64,000 bases of DNA from Candidatus Rhodoferax odensensis (GCA_016718405.1 JADKDJ010000011.1:1-64000), one strand, 5' to 3'; counted from the stretch's first letter, positions 43,338-52,683 are shown. Notes: generated by a model from the sequence alone, not told the origin. A program made the numbers and translations.

Positions 43338-43357
43338 ACCACAATCAAAGGTGCGCC

Positions 43358-44812
43358 ATGCTGCAGACCGCACAAGCCCCCGCCCTGAGTCAGGCGCTGG
43401 ACGGCCCTTACCGCCACGGCTTTGTCACCGACATCGAGTCGGACGCTCTGCCCCCAGGGCTGGATGAAGACACCGTACGCGCCATCTCGCGCAATAAGCG
43501 CGAGCCCGACTTCCTGCTGCAATGGCGCCTCAAGGCGCTGGCGCTGTGGCAGACGCTGCCCGGGCCCAACTGGACCAAGCTGCGCATGAACCCGGTGGAC
43601 TTTCAGGCGCTGTGCTACTACTCGGCGCCCAAGTCGCTCAAGGACGGGCCCAAGAGCCTGGCCGAGGTAGACCCCAAATTGCTAGAGACATACGAGAAGC
43701 TAAACGTGCCGCTGCACGAGCGTGCCCGCCTGGCCGGCGTGGCGGTGGACGCGGTGTTCGACTCGGTGTCGGTGGGCACCACCTTTCGCGAGCAGCTCGC
43801 GGAAGTGGGGGTGATCTTCAGCTCCTTCTCGCACGCGGTGGAACACCACCCCGAGCTGATTGAACGTTACCTGGGCACGGTCGTGCCCATGGGCGACAAT
43901 TTTTATGCCGCGCTGAACTCGGCGGTGTTCTCCGATGGTTCATTTGTCTACATCCCAAAGGGTGTTCGCTGCCCGATGGAGCTGTCGTCCTACTTCCGCA
44001 TCAACGCGCGCAACACCGGGCAGTTCGAGCGCACGCTGATCATCGCCGAGGAAGGCAGCCACGTGAGCTACCTGGAGGGCTGCACCGCGCCGCAACGCGA
44101 CGAGAACCAATTGCACGCCGCGGTGGTGGAGCTGGTGGCGCACGACGACGCGCACATCAAATACTCGACCGTGCAAAACTGGTACCCCGGCGACGCGCAT
44201 GGCCGTGGTGGCATCTACAACTTTGTCACCAAGCGCGGGCTGTGTGCCGGCAAGCGCGCGCACATCGCCTGGACCCAAGTGGAGACCGGCTCGGCCATCA
44301 CATGGAAGTACCCCAGCGTGGTGCTGCGCGGCGACGACTCCAGCGGCGAGTTCCATTCCATCGCGGTAGCCAACCACTTCCAGCAGGCGGATACCGGCAC
44401 CAAGATGATCCACCTGGGGCGCAACACCAAGAGCCGCATTGTGTCCAAGGGCATCAGCGCCGGCCATGCCCACAACAGCTACCGGGGCCTGGTGCGCGTC
44501 GCCCCCACGGCGGTAAACGCTGGCAACCACACGCAGTGCGACTCGCTGCTGATCGGCCCGAACTGCGGCGCGCACACCTACCCCTATGTGGACGCAGCGC
44601 GCAGCGACGCCGTGGTGGAGCACGAAGCCACCACCACCCGCATCTCGGAGGAACGACTCTTCTACTGCCAGCAGCGTGGCCTGCACCCGCAGGAGGCGGC
44701 GGCGCTGATCGTGGGCGGTTTCTGCCAGGCCGTGCTCGAAGAGTTGCCGATGGAATTTGCGCTCGAGGCCAAGGCACTGCTGGCGGTGTCGCTGGAAGGC
44801 GCCATCGGATGA
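43358..44812 (+). CDS. sufB: Fe-S cluster assembly protein SufB
   Basis: A 484-residue scaffold component of the SufBCD complex, on which Fe-S clusters are built in the cytoplasm. Recognised by the SufB core: GVIFSSFSHAVEHHPELIERYLGTVVPMGDNFYAALNSAVFSDGSFVYIPKGVRCPMELSSYFRIN, EEGSHVSYLEGCTAPQRDENQLHAAVVEL, and the C-terminal EHEATTTRISEERLFYCQQRGLHPQEAAALIVGGFCQAVLEELPMEFA. The Cys after YLEG is the expected functional residue. It is the first gene of the suf operon behind an Rrf2-type palindrome. Confidence 0.97.
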   Translation: MLQTAQAPALSQALDGPYRHGFVTDIESDALPPGLDEDTVRAISRNKREPDFLLQWRLKALALWQTLPGPNWTKLRMNPVDFQALCYYSAPKSLKDGPKSLAEVDPKLLETYEKLNVPLHERARLAGVAVDAVFDSVSVGTTFREQLAEVGVIFSSFSHAVEHHPELIERYLGTVVPMGDNFYAALNSAVFSDGSFVYIPKGVRCPMELSSYFRINARNTGQFERTLIIAEEGSHVSYLEGCTAPQRDENQLHAAVVELVAHDDAHIKYSTVQNWYPGDAHGRGGIYNFVTKRGLCAGKRAHIAWTQVETGSAITWKYPSVVLRGDDSSGEFHSIAVANHFQQADTGTKMIHLGRNTKSRIVSKGISAGHAHNSYRGLVRVAPTAVNAGNHTQCDSLLIGPNCGAHTYPYVDAARSDAVVEHEATTTRISEERLFYCQQRGLHPQEAAALIVGGFCQAVLEELPMEFALEAKALLAVSLEGAIG

Positions 44813-44835
44813 CCAACCCAACACAAGGAGACAAC

Positions 44836-45606
44836 ATGACCACCCACACTCCCCTGCTGAGCGTGCGCGACCTGCGCGTCGAAGTCGGCGAACGCACCGT
44901 GCTCGAATCGATCTCGCTGGATATCCGGCCCGGAGAGCTGGTGGTGCTGATGGGCTCCAACGGCAGCGGCAAGAGCACGCTGGGGCTGACCCTGGCCGGC
45001 CACCCGCGCTACCGCGTCAGCGCCGGCAGCGCCCGCTTTCATGGTCAGGACCTGCTGGCGCTCAAACCCGAGGAGCGCGCCCGCGCCGGCCTGTTCGTCT
45101 CGCTGCAGTCGCCACCGGACATCCCCGGCGTGAAGAACGGCCTGTTTTTGCGCAGCGCGCTCAACGCGATCCGCGAGTCGCGTGGTGAGTCGCAGCTCGA
45201 CGCCTTCGACTTCCTGAAGGACGCCCGCGCCCTGGCCGGCGAGCTGGGTCTGGACGCCAAACTGCTGAGCCGCCCGGTCAACGAAGGCTTCTCCGGCGGC
45301 GAGCGCAAGCGCAACGAACTGCTGCAGTTGGCCCTGCTCAAGCCCCGCCTGGCGCTGCTCGACGAGATCGATTCCGGCATGGACGTGGACGGCGTGCGTG
45401 CCGTGGTCAAGCAGGTACAGGCCATGCGCGCACAAGGCACCGCCTTCGTGGTGGTGTCGCACTACCTGCAGTTGATCGAATCCCTGACGCCCGACACGGT
45501 GCTGCGCCTGGACCAGGGCCGCATCGCCGAGACCGGCACGCTGGCGCTGGCGCGGGACATTGCCCGCACCGGCTTTGTGCGCCAGAGCGAAGCGCTGGAG
45601 GTGTGA
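44836..45606 (+). CDS. sufC: Fe-S cluster assembly ATPase SufC
   Basis: A 256-residue ABC-type ATPase that energises SufB-SufD. Walker A GSNGSGKSTL, Q-loop VSLQSPPDIPG, signature FSGGERKRNELLQLALL and Walker B LALLDEIDSGMDVDG are all intact. The ATG at 44836, with AAGGAG 5 nt before, is preferred to the long upstream frame inside sufB. It follows sufB by 23 bp. Confidence 0.97.
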   Translation: MTTHTPLLSVRDLRVEVGERTVLESISLDIRPGELVVLMGSNGSGKSTLGLTLAGHPRYRVSAGSARFHGQDLLALKPEERARAGLFVSLQSPPDIPGVKNGLFLRSALNAIRESRGESQLDAFDFLKDARALAGELGLDAKLLSRPVNEGFSGGERKRNELLQLALLKPRLALLDEIDSGMDVDGVRAVVKQVQAMRAQGTAFVVVSHYLQLIESLTPDTVLRLDQGRIAETGTLALARDIARTGFVRQSEALEV

Positions 45607-45607
45607 G

Positions 45608-46834
45608 ATGCGCCCCACACCCATCCCCGCCCCGGCCCCAAAACACCATCCCGACCTGGCCGACGCTCACGCGCGCTTGGTGGCTCGTCGCTGGATTCCC
45701 GCCAAAGCGGAACATTTCAGGCATTTGCCGCCGCCCCCGGCAGCGACCTGGCTCTGCGAACCAGTCGGACCGACCGACCCGTCGACCAACTGGCAGGTGC
45801 GCGCCATCGACCCGTCGAAAGCCAGTCAATTCATCACGCAGACACTGGACCCGGCCAACCCGCAACAGCGCGCGATCCTGTTCCGAGGTTTGCCCTGGCC
45901 CGACGAGAGCGACGCCGCCCACTTTGGCTGGATGCACCGTGCCACCTGCCAGCGCGGCCTGCGTCTGCACGTCGCGGGCGACCCCGCACTGCCGGCCGAC
46001 ACGCCCCTGCAATTGCTGCTGCAGATCAGTCCGCCCACCTTGTTCGACGCGCCCCTGGTGGTGATCGATGTGGCCCCCGGCGTCGACTGCGTGCTGCTGG
46101 AGCAACACGAGTTCGACCCCAGTAGAAGCGGTGGCGTGCAAAACTTGGTCCTGCACATCCGGCTCGGACGCGGCGCGCGCCTGCGCCACCTGCGCGCGGT
46201 GGCCCCCGCTCCTGACGACCGACTGGCGCACCAGTTGCACGTTACGCTGGCCGAAGACGCCCGCTACCACCAGGCGCTGCTGGCATCGGGCAGCGCCTAC
46301 CATCTGCAGCGCACCCAGATCGACCTGCACCACCCGCGCAGCACGGCGCGCATCGGCGCGGCACTGCTGACCGCAAACACCACGCTGGACCAGCAAATTG
46401 CCCTGTCGCACGGCGCCTGCGATACCCACAGCACGGTCGAATCCCTGCTGCTCGCCAGCGGCAAGGCGCACGCCGTGCTCAATGCCCACACACTGATTGC
46501 ATCGGGCGCCGACGACGCCAACGTGCGCCAGCGCCTGAGCGCCATCCCCACCAGCGGCCAGCCGCGCGTGGTGTTGCGCCCGCACATGGAGATCCACCAC
46601 GATCAAGTTCAGGCCGCCCACGGCGCGACCTATGGCGCGCTGCCCGAAGAGGCGTTGTTCTATGCACGCCAGCGCGGCCTGGACGAGGCCAGCGCGCTGG
46701 CACTCATCCTGCAAGGCTTGCAGCGTGCGGTGCTGGAGGGTGCCTTGCGGGAAGCCGAACTGCTGACGAACATGAATTTCGAAGCGCTGCTGGCACGGAT
46801 GACGACGCAACACCTGCAGCGAGCAACCGTATGA
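45608..46834 (+). CDS. sufD: Fe-S cluster assembly protein SufD
   Basis: A 408-residue SufB paralogue and partner in the SufBC2D scaffold. The C-terminal beta-helix region carries QIALSHGACDTHSTVESLLLASGKAHAVLNAHTLIASGADDANVRQRLSAIPTSGQPRVVLRPHMEIHHDQVQAAHGATYGALPEEALFYARQRGLDEASALALILQGL, the standard SufD tail including the conserved HGAT. The N-terminal half is less conserved, as usual. The ATG at 45608 follows the sufC stop by one base. It overlaps sufS by 4 nt (ATGA). Confidence 0.94.
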   Translation: MRPTPIPAPAPKHHPDLADAHARLVARRWIPAKAEHFRHLPPPPAATWLCEPVGPTDPSTNWQVRAIDPSKASQFITQTLDPANPQQRAILFRGLPWPDESDAAHFGWMHRATCQRGLRLHVAGDPALPADTPLQLLLQISPPTLFDAPLVVIDVAPGVDCVLLEQHEFDPSRSGGVQNLVLHIRLGRGARLRHLRAVAPAPDDRLAHQLHVTLAEDARYHQALLASGSAYHLQRTQIDLHHPRSTARIGAALLTANTTLDQQIALSHGACDTHSTVESLLLASGKAHAVLNAHTLIASGADDANVRQRLSAIPTSGQPRVVLRPHMEIHHDQVQAAHGATYGALPEEALFYARQRGLDEASALALILQGLQRAVLEGALREAELLTNMNFEALLARMTTQHLQRATV

Positions 46835-48114
46835 ACAGCGCCCACGCCGCCAACTTTGCCAACACCACTGGCGCCATCGTGGGCCGCTTGAGCGCGCTGC
46901 GGTTGCAGTTTCCGATCCTGGCACAGCCCGTCAACGGCCAGCCGCTGGTCTATCTGGACAACGCCGCCACCACGCAGATCCCGTTGACCGTACTCGACGC
47001 CATGCGCGAGTTTGAGACCCGGGCCCGGGCCAACATCCATCGCGGCGTACACACCCTGAGCCAGCGCGCCACCGATGCGTTCGAGGACGCGCGCGAAACC
47101 GTCAAGCGCCATGTCGGTGCGGCGGGGGCGCATGAACTGGTGTTCACCTCTGGTACCACCGAGGCACTGAACATGCTGGCGCAGGGCATCTCAACCGGCT
47201 TGGATGGTCACGCCGCCGTGCTGGGCGCGGGCGATGAGATTATCGTCAGCGGCCTGGAGCACCACGCCAATCTGGTGCCCTGGCAGCAAGCCGCGCGGCG
47301 CAGCGGCGCCACGCTGCGCATCCTGCTGCCCGACGCGCAGGGCCGCCTCCATGAAGACGCGCTGGCACGGCTGCTGTCGCCGCGCACCCGGGTCTTTGCA
47401 CTGACCGCCTGCTCCAACGCCAGCGGCGAACGCCCACCCTACGAGGCCATGCTGGCGCTTGCCCAAAAGGCCGACGCGCTCACCGTGCTGGATGCGGCGC
47501 AAGCAGTGGGCCACAGCGCCATGCAGCTCGACACGCTGGCCTGCGACTTCATGGCCTTCTCCGCCCACAAGATGTATGGCCCGATGGGCATCGGCGCGTT
47601 GGTTGGCCGGCGCGCCGCCATGGAGCGCCTGACGCCTTTGCGTTTTGGCGGCGACATGGTGCAATCGGTCAGCTTTCAGCGCGCGGTGTTCGCCCAACTG
47701 CCGGCGCGGCTGGAAGGCGGCACGCCCAACGTCAGCGGCGCAGTCGGCATGGCCGCCGCGGCGAGTTTCATCGAAGCGGTCGGCTTCAAGGCCATCGAAG
47801 CCCACCTGACGGACCTGCGCCAACACGCGGTGCGGGGCCTGCGCCAGATCGAGGGTGTCACAGTGCTATCGGCGCAGACTGAGATGAGTGCCATCGTCTC
47901 CTTCGTCGTGCAAGGCGCGCATCCGCACGACATCGGCACCCTGCTGGACGCACGCGGCATTGCCGTGCGCACCGGCCACCACTGTGCACAGCCGCTGCTG
48001 GAGCATCTCGGCACCGGTCCGACCACACGCGCCTCGCTGGCGGTCTACAACACGCACGAGGAGGTGGCGCAACTGCTCAGCGGCGTGGCCCACGCGATCG
48101 AGGTGCTTCGATGA
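46831..48114 (+). CDS. sufS: Cysteine desulfurase SufS
   Basis: A 427-residue group II cysteine desulfurase, PLP-dependent, which takes sulfur from cysteine for Fe-S assembly. YLDNAATTQIPLTVLDAM and RANIHRGVHTLSQRATDAFEDAR mark the N-terminus. The PLP lysine is Lys247 (AFSAHKMYGPMGIGAL) and the active-site cysteine is Cys385 (RTGHHCAQPLLEHLG). It overlaps sufD by 4 nt and sufU by 4 nt, so the operon is tightly coupled. The N-terminal 30 residues are a little longer than usual. Confidence 0.96.
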   Translation: MNSAHAANFANTTGAIVGRLSALRLQFPILAQPVNGQPLVYLDNAATTQIPLTVLDAMREFETRARANIHRGVHTLSQRATDAFEDARETVKRHVGAAGAHELVFTSGTTEALNMLAQGISTGLDGHAAVLGAGDEIIVSGLEHHANLVPWQQAARRSGATLRILLPDAQGRLHEDALARLLSPRTRVFALTACSNASGERPPYEAMLALAQKADALTVLDAAQAVGHSAMQLDTLACDFMAFSAHKMYGPMGIGALVGRRAAMERLTPLRFGGDMVQSVSFQRAVFAQLPARLEGGTPNVSGAVGMAAAASFIEAVGFKAIEAHLTDLRQHAVRGLRQIEGVTVLSAQTEMSAIVSFVVQGAHPHDIGTLLDARGIAVRTGHHCAQPLLEHLGTGPTTRASLAVYNTHEEVAQLLSGVAHAIEVLR

Positions 48115-48572
48115 GTGCCGATCTGGACCTGTACCAGGACATCGTGCTGGAGCACAAACGCGCGCCGCGCAACTTCGGCGCGCTCGCCGGCGCCACGCAC
48201 CAGGCCGAAGGCTCCAATCCGCAGTGCGGCGACCAGATCAGCGTGGCATTAACAATCGAGCACGACCGTATCGCCGAGGTGAGTTTTCAGGGCCAGGGCT
48301 GCGCCATCTGCATGGCCTCCACTTCCATGATGACTGAGGCCATCAAGGGTGCCAGCACCGCCGCCGCGCAGACGCTGCAAGAGCGCTTTCGCGGCGTGCT
48401 GACCGGCGCCGACGAACCCGACGAAGCCTACCTGGGCAAGCTCATGAGCCTGGCCGGCGTGGCGCGTTACCCCAGCCGCATCAAGTGCGCACTGCTGGGC
48501 TGGCATGCACTAGGTCACGCGCTGCAAACCCCCGCGCCCGCCGGCGCCCAAGCGCAAGCGGTGAGGCCATGA
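48111..48572 (+). CDS. sufU: SUF system sulfur-transfer/scaffold protein SufU
   Basis: A 153-residue IscU-like protein of the SufU type, which accepts sulfur from SufS using a zinc site. NPQCGDQISVALTI, QGQGCAICMASTSMMTEAIKG and the insertion-bearing LMSLAGVARYPSRIKCALLGWHAL distinguish SufU from IscU. The three cysteines and an Asp that bind zinc are present. It replaces SufE, which is absent here. Its stop overlaps the sufT start (ATGA). Confidence 0.94.
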   Translation: MSADLDLYQDIVLEHKRAPRNFGALAGATHQAEGSNPQCGDQISVALTIEHDRIAEVSFQGQGCAICMASTSMMTEAIKGASTAAAQTLQERFRGVLTGADEPDEAYLGKLMSLAGVARYPSRIKCALLGWHALGHALQTPAPAGAQAQAVRP

Positions 48573-49114
48573 GGCGCCCGCGCGAAACCGTGGTGATCCG
48601 ACGCCCGGTGCACGCTGAGCTGATTCCGCAAGGCGATGTGTATGAACTACCCGCCGATACCATTGGCGAAATCACGCAGGCATTGGGCTCGTCCTTCACG
48701 CTCTATGTCGACGGCTTTCTGGTTCGCATCGCCGGCACGGACGCCGATGCCATCGGCAAGGAGCCGCCGGTGCCGCTGGCGATTCCCGATGACATCAGCC
48801 CCGAGGACCTGCGCGGTGTGGTCTGGGACGTACTCAAGACCTGCTACGACCCCGAGATCCCGGTGGACATCGTCTCCCTCGGACTGGTCTACGTCTGCGA
48901 CGTGCTGCCGCTGGACGACGAAACGTTTCGAGTCTCAATCAAGATGACCGTCACTGCCCCCGGCTGCGGCATGGGCGAAGGCATTGCGCAGGAAGTGCAA
49001 GACAAGCTTGAAGCCCTGCCGCGCCTGAGTCAGGTGGAGGTCGAGATTGTGTTCGATCCACCCTGGGATCGATCAATGATGAGCGAAGAGGCAGAACTGG
49101 AACTGGGCCTTTGA
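48569..49114 (+). CDS. sufT: SufT / DUF59 (MIP18-like) Fe-S maturation factor
   Basis: A 181-residue protein. The DUF59/MIP18 domain (LRGVVWDVLKTCYDPEIPVDIVSLGLVYVCDVLPLDDETFRVSIKMTVTAPGCGMGEGIAQEVQDKLEALPRLSQVEVEIVFDPPWDRSMMSEEAELELG) contains the conserved DPEIPV and the Cys of PGCGMG. The N-terminal 80 residues are characteristic of SufT. It is probably an auxiliary factor for Fe-S delivery. The ATG at 48569 overlaps the sufU stop. Confidence 0.94.
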   Translation: MRRPRETVVIRRPVHAELIPQGDVYELPADTIGEITQALGSSFTLYVDGFLVRIAGTDADAIGKEPPVPLAIPDDISPEDLRGVVWDVLKTCYDPEIPVDIVSLGLVYVCDVLPLDDETFRVSIKMTVTAPGCGMGEGIAQEVQDKLEALPRLSQVEVEIVFDPPWDRSMMSEEAELELGL

Positions 49115-49127
49115 AGACCCGCATTCC

Positions 49128-50393
49128 ATGCACCCAAGGACGAACGTGACCCCCAAGATACTGCTACTCGAAGACATCCACGCCAGTGCCACGCCCATCT
49201 TGCAGAGCCTGCGCGGCGTCAGCATCCAGCGCATGAAACACGCGCCATCCGCTCTTGAATTGGTCGAATTGTTGGCCGACGTGCAAGTGCTTGGCTTGCG
49301 CTCACGCACGCCGCTGACACGCGAAGTTCTGCTGCAGGCCCCAGCGCTGCGCGCCGTCGGGGCCTACTGCACCGGCACCAACAACATTGACCTGGCCGCC
49401 GCCAGCGAGCTGGGCATTGCCGTCTTCAACGGCCCCTTCTCCAACACCCGCTCGGTAGCGGAGCTGGTGATCGGGCACGCCATCCACTTGCTGCGCCGCG
49501 TGCCCGAGCGCCACGCGGCAGCGCGACGCGGGGTATGGCTGAAAGACGCCCAGGGTGCCAACGAAGTGCGCGGCAAAACGCTGGGCATCGTCGGCTACGG
49601 CAAGATTGGCACCCAGACCGGCCTGTTGGCCGAGGCCATCGGCATGCGGGTGGTTTACTTCGACATCGAGGCCCGTCTGCCACTGGGCAACGCCACGCCC
49701 GTGGCGACCCTGGAGGACCTGTTGAGCGAGGCCGATGTGGTCACGCTGCATGTGCCGCAGGCCGAGCGCACCAGAAACCTGATCGACGCGCAGCGTCTGA
49801 CGCAGATGAAGGATGGCGCGGCGCTGATCAACCTGGCGCGCGGCCACGCGGTGGACATCGACGCCCTGTTGCAGGCATTGGCCGGCACGCGGCTGCGCGG
49901 TGCCGCGCTGGACGTGTTCCCGCGCGAACCGGCCTCCCGGGCCGACCCCTTCGAGTCACCGCTGCGCGACAGCGACAAGGTGATTCTGACCCCACACGTG
50001 GGCGGTTCCACGGTGGAGGCGCAACGCAACCTGGGCGTGGAAGTATCGGAAAAGCTGCGCGACTACCTGGCCAGCGGCGCCATCCGCGGTAGCGTCAACC
50101 TGCCCGAGCTCTCGGTGGGACCGCTGCGTAGCCCAGCACGACTGGTGCACATCCACCACGACCGCCCCGGCGTCATCGCCCAGGTCAACGCCACGCTCAG
50201 CGCGGCGGGCCTGAACGTGTCGCACCTGCACCTGGAAACCCAGGGCGGCATGGGCGTGGCGGCGATCGATGTCAGCGCCGCGCTGGACGCGGCGACGCTG
50301 GCGAGCCTGCAGGCGATCGATGGTACCGTTCGCGTGGTGGCCCTGACTCAGTCGGGCGCAATGCCCCTGACGGCCCAGGCCAGCGCCGCGTAG
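49128..50393 (+). CDS. serA: D-3-phosphoglycerate dehydrogenase with ACT domain
   Basis: A 421-residue SerA that makes 3-phosphohydroxypyruvate for serine (and so cysteine) synthesis. GAYCTGTNNIDLAAASELGIAVFNGPFSNTRSVAELVIGHAI, the NAD fold TLGIVGYGKIGTQTGLLAEAIGMRV, the Arg/Glu/His catalytic residues (in INLARGHAVD, DVFPREP and LTPHVGGSTVEAQRN), and a C-terminal ACT domain (LVHIHHDRPGVIAQVNATLSAAGLNVSHLHLE) are present. The start may be the ATG at 49128 or the GTG at 49146, which has AAGGA 6 nt upstream. It follows sufT by 13 bp, so cysteine supply may be coupled to SufS demand. Its end overlaps the convergent methyltransferase by 46 bp. Confidence 0.96.
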   Translation: MHPRTNVTPKILLLEDIHASATPILQSLRGVSIQRMKHAPSALELVELLADVQVLGLRSRTPLTREVLLQAPALRAVGAYCTGTNNIDLAAASELGIAVFNGPFSNTRSVAELVIGHAIHLLRRVPERHAAARRGVWLKDAQGANEVRGKTLGIVGYGKIGTQTGLLAEAIGMRVVYFDIEARLPLGNATPVATLEDLLSEADVVTLHVPQAERTRNLIDAQRLTQMKDGAALINLARGHAVDIDALLQALAGTRLRGAALDVFPREPASRADPFESPLRDSDKVILTPHVGGSTVEAQRNLGVEVSEKLRDYLASGAIRGSVNLPELSVGPLRSPARLVHIHHDRPGVIAQVNATLSAAGLNVSHLHLETQGGMGVAAIDVSAALDAATLASLQAIDGTVRVVALTQSGAMPLTAQASAA

Positions 50394-51157
50394 GAGCGCG
50401 GACCATCTGCCTCCCCGTCAATATAGGCAGCGTACACCGCTTCACGCAACCGCTGTTTGTCGGCGTCACTCAGTGCTGCGACATACTCCGCGCCAGGGCC
50501 GTCCCGGCCAACATAGGGCAACCAGTAGTCCTCAAACGAGGTGAATTCCATGCGAATGGCGAGCATGGTCTCGCGTACATCGGTCAATCCCGCTGCGCGC
50601 CAGGCATCACCCAGTTCACCCGGTCGCGTCATCGGCCGGGTGTAGTTGCGTGCCCTGCGCTCGCCGGCCTTGGGATCCAAGGCGGCGGCGGTGTCGAAGA
50701 AGATCCGATTGGCCACAAAACCGCCGCGCGCATCCCACACGGCCGCGGCAACCACTGCGCCTGGGCGCGCCACACGTCGCATCTCGGCGATGGCGTCGCT
50801 GGTGCGAGGGACAAAGTGCAGCATCAACAAAGACACCACGCGATCAATTGACCCACTGGGAAAGGCCAGTTTGCACGCATCGCCCACCTCGTAGGACACC
50901 CGCTCGTCATGATTGTTTCGGGCCGCATGCGCCACGTAGGCCGGCGAAAAGTCGATTCCGCGTACTTCCTTGGGCTGACAGCGCTGCAGCAAGGCGCCGG
51001 CCAGGCAGCCGGTGCCACAACCTACGTCCAACACTCGCTCATCGTCGGCGGTGCCCACAAAGTCCAAGAAGGGCTCGACCAGTCGCCGACTCCAGCGACC
51101 CATCTGCATTTCGTAGCCGTCACCATCGGCCGCGTTGAAAGTGGAAGAGACTGTCAT
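50348..51157 (-). CDS. Class I SAM-dependent methyltransferase
   Basis: A 269-residue methyltransferase. VLDVGCGTGCLAGALLQRCQP is motif I, RGIDFSPAYVAHAARNN motif II and SIDRVVSLLMLHFVPRTSDAIAEMRRVARPGAVVAAAVWDARG the later motifs of the UbiE/MerR-like class I family. The substrate is unknown. The start at 51157 has AAGGAG upstream; a longer frame to 51271 was rejected. It overlaps serA tail to tail. Confidence 0.88.
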   Translation of the reverse strand: MTVSSTFNAADGDGYEMQMGRWSRRLVEPFLDFVGTADDERVLDVGCGTGCLAGALLQRCQPKEVRGIDFSPAYVAHAARNNHDERVSYEVGDACKLAFPSGSIDRVVSLLMLHFVPRTSDAIAEMRRVARPGAVVAAAVWDARGGFVANRIFFDTAAALDPKAGERRARNYTRPMTRPGELGDAWRAAGLTDVRETMLAIRMEFTSFEDYWLPYVGRDGPGAEYVAALSDADKQRLREAVYAAYIDGEADGPRSYAALAWAVRGIAPD

Positions 51158-51316
51158 CTGCTCACTCCTTGAGTGCACGGTCTTCGGAACCAAGCGCCCG
51201 TCAACCATACGCCGATAGCTGCGACTATTCAAGTAGTTGGTCGTCGCGCCCCGCGTGCCAACCACGCCCACAGACGTCGGCCAGTGCCGCCGCGCTGGAG
51301 TGACGCCCCCGGGCGT

Positions 51317-52522
51317 TCAGCCGTCCTTGCCGTCGAGCCGCGTGCGCATCAGCCAGGGCGTGTACAAACCCAGGTAAATCAGGAAGGCCAGGCTCCAGGC
51401 CGCCGCCGCCGCGACCAGTGCGTAGACGTAGAGCGAGGGCGCCAGCAGCGGCAGCAACACGCGGAGCACTGCCGCGCCCATTACCAACACATAGGCCAGC
51501 ACCTCGGCGGCGCCCACCTGCAGCGGACGGCCGGTGTGGCCGCGCGCGGTGCGGGTCATCATGCCGATGATCAGACCCCCGGTGGTGCCGACTGCCAACG
51601 CATGCACGCCGGCTGACACCGTAACCACGCCGATCTGGGCCAGCGCCAGCAAGGCCAGGCCGATGGGCAGCCACAGGTAGGCCAGGTGCAGTATCCACAG
51701 GATCGGGCGATCCCGCGTCACCAGCGGCTGCCAGCGCAACTGGCGGTACAGGTTCAGGGTGCTGGCCAGCGCCAGCGCTGCCATGGTCAGGGCGCTTTGC
51801 CAGCCGCTGACCCACAAGGCCAGGCCGACTGCGGTGGAAGCCAGCGTCGCGCGCTCCAGCCACGGCAAGGCCGTGAGCTGCAGGCCCGGTGTGGCGCTGG
51901 CGGTAAAGGCGGGCACCACGCGCCCGGCCATCACACACTCGATCATCATGATCAGGGCCAGCCCGGCATACAAGCTCTGCATCGGCGCCAGGTTGATGAC
52001 GCCACCGGCTGACAGGTGGAACACCAGGTTCACCGCCGACAGCAGCAACAGGATGACGGCCAGCGGCACGTTGCGCATATTGCGCGAGCGCAGCAACAGG
52101 CGCAGGAAGATCACGCCCACCGTCGGCAACAGTGCCAGGTCAAGCACCGCAAACACGGGGTACGGCGCGACCAGCGCCGCCACGCGCGCAGCCAGCCACA
52201 ACAGCACCAGCGCACCAAGGGCCGGCCCACGCGGTGTGGGCAGACCAGTCCAGGCCTTGCCCGCCGTCATCAAAAAGCCGACGATGACCGCGATGGCGAA
52301 GCCAAACAGCATCTCGTGGGCGTGCCACAGCAGGGGAACTGGCGTAGGCAGCCAGGTCATGCCGCCCAGGTAGATCGCCACCCACAGCGGCACGATTGAC
52401 GCCGCCAGCATGGCCGCGCCAATGTAGAAAGGGCGAAAACCCAGCCGCAGCAAGGGCATGCCGTGCAAGGCCAGTAACACCGGCGAGCTGACCGGCTGAA
52501 TGGGGGGCAACTTGGTACTCAT
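51317..52522 (-). CDS. nnrS: NnrS family protein (nitric-oxide response)
   Basis: A 401-residue heme/copper-containing membrane protein with about 12 TM helices, linked to tolerance of NO and other nitrosative stress. MPLLRLGFRPFYIGAAMLAASIVPLWVAIYLGG, LLWHAHEMLFGFAIAVIVGFLMTAGKAWTG and the C-terminal GVHALAVGTTGGLIIGMMTRTARGHTGRPL are the hallmark NnrS blocks with their conserved His residues. It is divergent from nsrR with an NsrR box between them. Confidence 0.96.
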   Translation of the reverse strand: MSTKLPPIQPVSSPVLLALHGMPLLRLGFRPFYIGAAMLAASIVPLWVAIYLGGMTWLPTPVPLLWHAHEMLFGFAIAVIVGFLMTAGKAWTGLPTPRGPALGALVLLWLAARVAALVAPYPVFAVLDLALLPTVGVIFLRLLLRSRNMRNVPLAVILLLLSAVNLVFHLSAGGVINLAPMQSLYAGLALIMMIECVMAGRVVPAFTASATPGLQLTALPWLERATLASTAVGLALWVSGWQSALTMAALALASTLNLYRQLRWQPLVTRDRPILWILHLAYLWLPIGLALLALAQIGVVTVSAGVHALAVGTTGGLIIGMMTRTARGHTGRPLQVGAAEVLAYVLVMGAAVLRVLLPLLAPSLYVYALVAAAAAWSLAFLIYLGLYTPWLMRTRLDGKDG

Positions 52523-52552
52523 GGTTGGTTATCGCTTGTGAGTGGTGATTTA

Positions 52553-52575
52553 AATGTGCATTTTACATGCATCTT
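52553..52575. promoter_or_regulatory. NsrR box shared by nnrS and nsrR
   Basis: The plus strand reads AATGTGCATTT, T, ACATGCATCTT: a 23-bp 11-1-11 inverted repeat close to the NsrR consensus. It lies 31 bp before the nnrS start and 109 bp before nsrR, so it could repress nnrS and autoregulate nsrR. Confidence 0.8.
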
Positions 52576-52683
52576 CAATTCGTTGTACCATAAAATGATA
52601 TCTGACATACATGTTTTGATCATGCCGGGTCAGACCACTTAGCACCGCAAATGTGCTTTGGCTCAAATTCACTAGGAGACCCC

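Noticed and set aside
43233..43357. Possible small regulator gene before sufB (reads MATKRERTKLDLLETLR)
   Set aside because: It runs through the predicted promoter and palindrome, has no Rrf2 or other family similarity and ends inside sufB in another frame.
52590..52620. Second NsrR box between nnrS and nsrR
   Set aside because: One half resembles the motif weakly and the other does not; symmetry is poor.
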